A stretch of DNA of 64,000 nt from Bacillota bacterium (GTDB taxonomy: Bacteria > Armatimonadota > HRBIN16), in NCBI GenBank assembly GCA_023511455.1, contig JAIMBJ010000004.1:1-64000 (forward strand), written 5' to 3'. How positions within the stretch are numbered: the first letter of the stretch is position 1; every line of letters starts with the position of its first letter. Under the pieces are notes generated by a model. The model made no database searches and had not been told where the DNA came from. It worked only from the letters and a program-made list of their open reading frames with translations. The position numbers and the translations under genes are program-made. Of this stretch, positions 60,149-64,000 are shown piece after piece.

Positions 60149-60736
60149 TTACTTCCCCTTCCCTTTACCGCCGCCTTTACCGCCAGATTTGCCACTCTTA
60201 CCGGCTTTACGCCGTGTCTGTTCACCTCGATATCTAATGCCCATACCTTTGTAAGGCTCTGGTGGACGCACGCGCCGAATCAGCGCCGCCTGCTGACCCA
60301 CGACCTCTTTATCGATGCCCTTGACGGTGATTAGGGGCATACGGGTGTTGACGTCCTGTCCTACCTCGAATTTGATGCCCGGCAGGGGTTCCAGCACCTT
60401 TGGCTGAGCGTATCCCACGCTGAGCGACAGCCTGCCGCCCTCCACCTGCGCACGGTAGCCGACGCCCACCACTTCCAACACGCGCTCATAACCTTTGGAG
60501 ACGCCCTCCACCATGTTCGCAATGAGCGTGCGAGTCAAGCCATGCAGTGCGCGATGGTTTCGCTCGTCGCTGGGACGCTCCACCAGCAGGAACCCATCCT
60601 CGCGCTTCACCATCATCTCAGCCGGTATTTTCTTGGTCAGCGTACCCAGCGGACCGGATACCGTGATTGTGCCCGGCTCCCACTGTACGTCCACACCCGG
60701 CGGTATGGGTATCGGTTTTTTGCCTATACGTGACAT
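60149..60736 (-). CDS. rplF: 50S ribosomal protein L6 with Lys/Gly-rich tail
   Basis: A 195-residue L6: MSRIGKKPIPIPPGVDVQWE, VEVVGVGYRAQ-like text (VLEVVGVGYRAQVEGGRLSL) and RVRPPEPYKGMGIRYRGEQT. After the normal end it carries ~15 extra residues, KSGKSGGKGGGKGKGK, a low-complexity basic extension not usual in L6. Confidence 0.96.
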   Translation of the reverse strand: MSRIGKKPIPIPPGVDVQWEPGTITVSGPLGTLTKKIPAEMMVKREDGFLLVERPSDERNHRALHGLTRTLIANMVEGVSKGYERVLEVVGVGYRAQVEGGRLSLSVGYAQPKVLEPLPGIKFEVGQDVNTRMPLITVKGIDKEVVGQQAALIRRVRPPEPYKGMGIRYRGEQTRRKAGKSGKSGGKGGGKGKGK

Positions 60737-60771
60737 GCTACCACACTCCTTTTCCCGGTGCGAACTCTATT

Positions 60772-61182
60772 TTACCACACTTCCGCCAGCACCTCGCCGC
60801 CCAGACCCAGCCGGCGAGCCTGCTTGTCGGTCATCACACCGCGCGAAGTGCTGACAATAGCAGTTCCGAAGCCGAAATAGACGGGCTTCAGGTCTTTTGC
60901 CTTGCGGTACACGCGCAACCCGGGTTTGCTCACCCGGCGCAGGTTCGTGATTGCGCGCTCGCGGGTCTTGCCCTGCTTCGCACCGTACTTCAAGGTGATG
61001 CGTAACCGGTTCTGAGGCGTTGCCTCGATAACCTCATAGTCCTTGATGTAGCCTTCTTCCTTGAGTATCCGGCAGATTTCCACTTTCAGCTTAGAAGCAT
61101 CCAGCTCCACCGTCTCGTGGAGCGCCATGTTCGCATTGCGGATACGGGTTAACATATCCGCAATCGGGTCGGTGACAGGCAT
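60772..61182 (-). CDS. rpsH: 30S ribosomal protein S8
   Basis: A 136-residue S8: [60 protein letters not shown] and [20 protein letters not shown]. Good Shine-Dalgarno (GAGGA) before the ATG. Confidence 0.97.
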   Translation of the reverse strand: MPVTDPIADMLTRIRNANMALHETVELDASKLKVEICRILKEEGYIKDYEVIEATPQNRLRITLKYGAKQGKTRERAITNLRRVSKPGLRVYRKAKDLKPVYFGFGTAIVSTSRGVMTDKQARRLGLGGEVLAEVW

Positions 61183-61257
61183 CTTTTTTCCTCCTCTGTT
61201 TCTGTGATGGACGGTTCGCTGCGCGCCTGTCAGGCACGGCGAAGGTATCCATCCACC

Positions 61258-61443
61258 TTACCACGATGATTTTTTGACGCCGGGCAACAGCCCGCGATGC
61301 GCCATCTCGCGGAAGCAAATCCGGCACAGACCGAACTTACGAATATACCCGCGAGGGCGACCGCAGATGTTGCACCGGTGGTACTCGCGCACCTTAAACT
61401 TCTGCGGACGCCGCGCTTTGACTTTTAAGCACTCTTTCGCCAC
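61258..61443 (-). CDS. rpsZ: 30S ribosomal protein S14 type Z
   Basis: A 61-residue zinc-type S14: [20 protein letters not shown] with CNIC and, after RKFGL, CRIC; the end is [21 protein letters not shown] start after GGAGGG. It lies between rpsH and the EF-G-like gene. Confidence 0.97.
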   Translation of the reverse strand: MAKECLKVKARRPQKFKVREYHRCNICGRPRGYIRKFGLCRICFREMAHRGLLPGVKKSSW

Positions 61444-61503
61444 AGGTTACTCCCTCCTGATAACTCCTCGCGCAACGTGAAGGTTGCGGCTTCAGGCAGT
61501 TGC

Positions 61504-63588
61504 CTATTTCTCCGCCTCGGCGCGCTCTTTCCTGGCGCGCTCGATAATCTGCTGGGCAATGTGCGCTGGTACTTCGTCGTAATGCGAGAACTCCGTCGAG
61601 AACCGCCCGCGTCCTCGCGTGATGGAGCGCAGGTCAATGGCGTAACGCACCATCTCTGCCTGCGGCACCAGCGCGGTAATCTTTTGTCTGCCGGTGCCCG
61701 CGCTTTCTGTGCCCATCACGCGCCCGCGCTTGCCGTTCAGGTCGCTAATCACGTCGCCCAGAAAGTCCTCGGGCACGATGATTTCCACCTTCAGTATCGG
61801 CTCCAGCAACACCATGTTCGCCTTCGCAGCGGCGTTCTGGAACGCCAGGCTGCCCGCTATCTGGAACGCCTGGTCCGAGGAGTCCACCGTGTGGTACGAA
61901 CCGTCGTACACCGCACACTTGACGTTTACCACAGGATAGCCAGCCAGCACGCCGCGGCGCATGGCGTCGCGCACGCCCTTTTCCACTGCAGGGATATACT
62001 GCTTCGGGATGACGCCGCCCACGATGCGGTCCTCAAACAGGAACTCGCCATCGGGATACGGCTCTATCTCGATCCAGCAATCGCCGTACTGCCCACGACC
62101 ACCGGTCTGCTTCTTATGTTTGCCCTGCGCCTGCGCCTTGCTGCGGATGGTCTCGCGATACGGGATGCGCAGCTCCTCGGTGGTTACCTCCGTGCCGAAC
62201 TTGCGCTTCATTCGCTCGATGACCACGTCCAGATGCGATTCGCCCATGCCCGAAATCACCGTCTGCCCCGTTTCCGGGTCGCGATAGAACCGGAAGGTGG
62301 GGTCTTCTTCCGCCAACCGGCTGAGGGCAGGTCCCAGACGATCTTCATCCGCCTTGCTCTTGGCGCGGATGGCGATACTGTACACCGGGCTGGGGAACTC
62401 GATACCCGGCAGTAGGATGGGCTTCGCCCTGTCGGTGAGAGTGTCACCGGTGCTGGTTTCCTGCAGCTTGGCAATGGCGCCGATGTCACCTGCATGTACC
62501 GCGGGCGTCGGCTCCTGCTGTTTGCCGCGCAAGAAGAAAATCTGCCCAACGCGCTCTTCGCGTTCTTTATTGGCGTTCCACACATGGCTATCTGAACGCA
62601 GCACTCCCGACATCACGCGGAAGTAGGTCAGTTTGCCCACGTATGGGTCTGCCATGGTCTTGAACACAAACGCCGCCAGCGGCTCGCTGTCTTCCGGTCT
62701 GCGCGTCTCCTCCTGACCTGTCTGCGGGTTAATGCCCTTCACCGGCGGGATGTCCGCTGGCGAGGGGAACTCGCCAATGATGAAATCCAGGAAGGCGGTC
62801 AATCCGTTGAGATTACTTGCCGAGCCGCACACCACAGGAATTAATTTCCCACTGGCGATGCCTGCCTTCAGCCCGCGCTGTATCTCCTCGCTGGTCAGGG
62901 GTTCGCCCTCCAGGTACTTCAGCGTGAGTTCATCATCGCCCTCGGCGGCAGATTCTTCCAGCCATTCGTGATAGCGGTTCACCTGCTCCTGCATGGATGC
63001 TGGCACGTCGTCCTCGGTTGCCTTTGCCCCTGTACCACGCACTGCGCGCATGGAAATCAGGTTCACCACACCTTCATACGCTGCTTCCGCGCCAATCGGT
63101 ACAATCACCGGCACCACGCGAGAGCCGAACCGCTCACGCAGCTCCTTCAAGCGCGCCTCGAAGTCGGCGTTCTCGCGGTCCATCTTGCTGATGAACACGG
63201 CTCGCGCAATGCCCCGTTTCTCGATATACTCCAAGGCGATATCAAAGCCCACCTCCGGGGCATTCTGCGCCGGGGTAACAAGCACCGCCGCGTCCGCGAC
63301 GTGCAGCGCACCCACCATATCACCGATAAAGTCCAGATAGCCGGGGGCGTCGATAATGTTAATCTTGTGCTCTTTCCACTCGACCGGCACCACAGAGGCG
63401 TTGATGCTAATTTTGCGCTTGACCTCATCGGCGTCAAAGTCCGAGACGGTATTGCCATCTTCCACTTTGCCCATGCGGTCGATACCGCCGGTAATGAACA
63501 GCAACGCCTCCGTCAGGCTGGTTTTCCCCGAGCCTCCGTGTCCCACGAACGCCACGTTGCGTATCGCCTTAATGCCCACCTGTTTCAC
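61504..63588 (-). CDS. EF-G-like GTPase (EF-G2 type)
   Basis: A 694-residue EF-G-family GTPase, all five domains. G1 is GHGGSGKT (16-23). G3 is DAPGYLDF, with Tyr in place of the catalytic His (DTPGH in canonical EF-G). G4 is SKMD, where NKxD is usual. These changes are typical of the EF-G2/FusA2-like class; a mycobacterial EF-G2 is reported to bind GTP but lack ribosome-stimulated GTPase. GTG start after GGAGGG. It is inserted between rplE and rpsZ within the spc operon, where no GTPase gene normally sits. The true fusA should be elsewhere (str operon, outside this window). Confidence 0.9.
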   Translation of the reverse strand: MKQVGIKAIRNVAFVGHGGSGKTSLTEALLFITGGIDRMGKVEDGNTVSDFDADEVKRKISINASVVPVEWKEHKINIIDAPGYLDFIGDMVGALHVADAAVLVTPAQNAPEVGFDIALEYIEKRGIARAVFISKMDRENADFEARLKELRERFGSRVVPVIVPIGAEAAYEGVVNLISMRAVRGTGAKATEDDVPASMQEQVNRYHEWLEESAAEGDDELTLKYLEGEPLTSEEIQRGLKAGIASGKLIPVVCGSASNLNGLTAFLDFIIGEFPSPADIPPVKGINPQTGQEETRRPEDSEPLAAFVFKTMADPYVGKLTYFRVMSGVLRSDSHVWNANKEREERVGQIFFLRGKQQEPTPAVHAGDIGAIAKLQETSTGDTLTDRAKPILLPGIEFPSPVYSIAIRAKSKADEDRLGPALSRLAEEDPTFRFYRDPETGQTVISGMGESHLDVVIERMKRKFGTEVTTEELRIPYRETIRSKAQAQGKHKKQTGGRGQYGDCWIEIEPYPDGEFLFEDRIVGGVIPKQYIPAVEKGVRDAMRRGVLAGYPVVNVKCAVYDGSYHTVDSSDQAFQIAGSLAFQNAAAKANMVLLEPILKVEIIVPEDFLGDVISDLNGKRGRVMGTESAGTGRQKITALVPQAEMVRYAIDLRSITRGRGRFSTEFSHYDEVPAHIAQQIIERARKERAEAEK

Positions 63589-63637
63589 CGAAACGCCCTC
63601 CTGTCGTAAATTCTCCGGTCACGCCCGATGACGGTGT

Positions 63638-64000
63638 TTATCGCTGTCGGAAGGGCATGCCCAGAGCTGTCAACAATGCGCGTGCCTCTTCGTCGGTGCG
63701 CGCAGTGGTCACGATGCAGATGTCCATTCCCCGAATGCGGTCAACCTGATCGTATACGATTTCGGGGAACACCAGCTGCTCGCGCATTCCCATCGAGAAG
63801 TTTCCGCGCCCATCGAAAGAGTTGGGCGACACTCCCTGAAAGTCACGCACGCGCGGCAGCACGATGTTCATCAGTTTATCCAGAAAGTCGTACATACGGT
63901 CGCCGCGCAGGGTGACCTTCGCGCCGATGCGGTGCCCCTGCCGGATGCGGAAGTTCGAGATCGATTTGCGCGCACGGGTAATCACCGGTTTTTGACCGGA
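63638..64000 (-). CDS. rplE: 50S ribosomal protein L5 (partial, N-terminus beyond window)
   Basis: The C-terminal ~120 residues of L5: [60 protein letters not shown] and [20 protein letters not shown]. The frame runs to the right edge (preceding codons read SGQKPV, as in L5), so the N-terminal third is missing. Next gene downstream is the EF-G-like gene, 49 nt away. Confidence 0.95.
   Translation of the reverse strand, partial: SGQKPVITRARKSISNFRIRQGHRIGAKVTLRGDRMYDFLDKLMNIVLPRVRDFQGVSPNSFDGRGNFSMGMREQLVFPEIVYDQVDRIRGMDICIVTTARTDEEARALLTALGMPFRQR

Overview
The window looks like a chromosomal segment of a bacterium of the Armatimonadota (inference), possibly thermophilic. The reasons are three DUF1559-type prepilins with almost identical N-termini, one in an operon with a GntR-LacI hybrid regulator; six-hairpin-type glycosidases; a split glycyl-tRNA synthetase (glyQ, glyS); a SigH-like sigma factor; zinc-type S14; and high-GC DNA with many overlapping start/stop codons. 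No complete insertion sequence, prophage or CRISPR array is visible.

Layout. 0.3-5.4 kb: an ADP-ribosylglycohydrolase-family gene behind a secreted glycosidase-like gene, then a divergent lysine 6-aminotransferase-like gene. 5.4-6.1 kb: a DUF433/DUF5615 toxin-antitoxin pair with a broken toxin. 6.4-18.8 kb: prepilins, rimO with a translationally coupled unknown gene, a cytosolic glycosidase-like gene, tRNA-Arg(TCG), a TPM-like membrane protein, and the regulator-prepilin-small membrane protein operon. 19-25.4 kb: a minus-strand run of cupin, MDR dehydrogenase, nitrilase-like hydrolase, SigH-like factor, glyQ, lepB and glyS; the signal peptidase has Cys in place of the catalytic Ser. 25.5-26.4 kb: an MntA/HepT pair whose HepT carries an in-frame stop. 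26.5-29.7 kb: a family B DNA polymerase, convergent with an orphan CARF-HTH-RelE-like protein resembling the CRISPR effector Cami1.

29.9-33.1 kb: a secreted amidase and an STN/secretin-like protein. 33.2-38.5 kb: a four-gene operon with a decaheme cytochrome, an outer-membrane barrel and two octaheme lipoproteins (26 haem sites), most simply an MtrAB-like electron conduit. 38.6-50.6 kb: metabolic and repair genes (archaeal-type phosphoglycerate mutase, GH130, MrfA-like helicase, SMP-30-like protein, P5C dehydrogenase, aldo/keto reductase, kbl) and an intact HepT/MntA pair.

50.6-64 kb: the ribosomal protein superoperon on the minus strand, read from the right edge: rplE (partial), an EF-G-like gene, rpsZ, rpsH, rplF, rplR, rpsE, rpmD, rplO, secY, a hairpin, adk, map, infA, a promoter, rpmJ, rpsM, rpsK, rpsD, rpoA, rplQ, truA, rplM, rpsI. 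The EF-G paralogue between rplE and rpsZ is an unusual insertion.

The strongest leads are the orphan CARF-RelE-like protein, the multihaem conduit, the Cys-type signal peptidase, two toxin-antitoxin loci in which only the toxin is broken, and the coupled unknown gene behind rimO.
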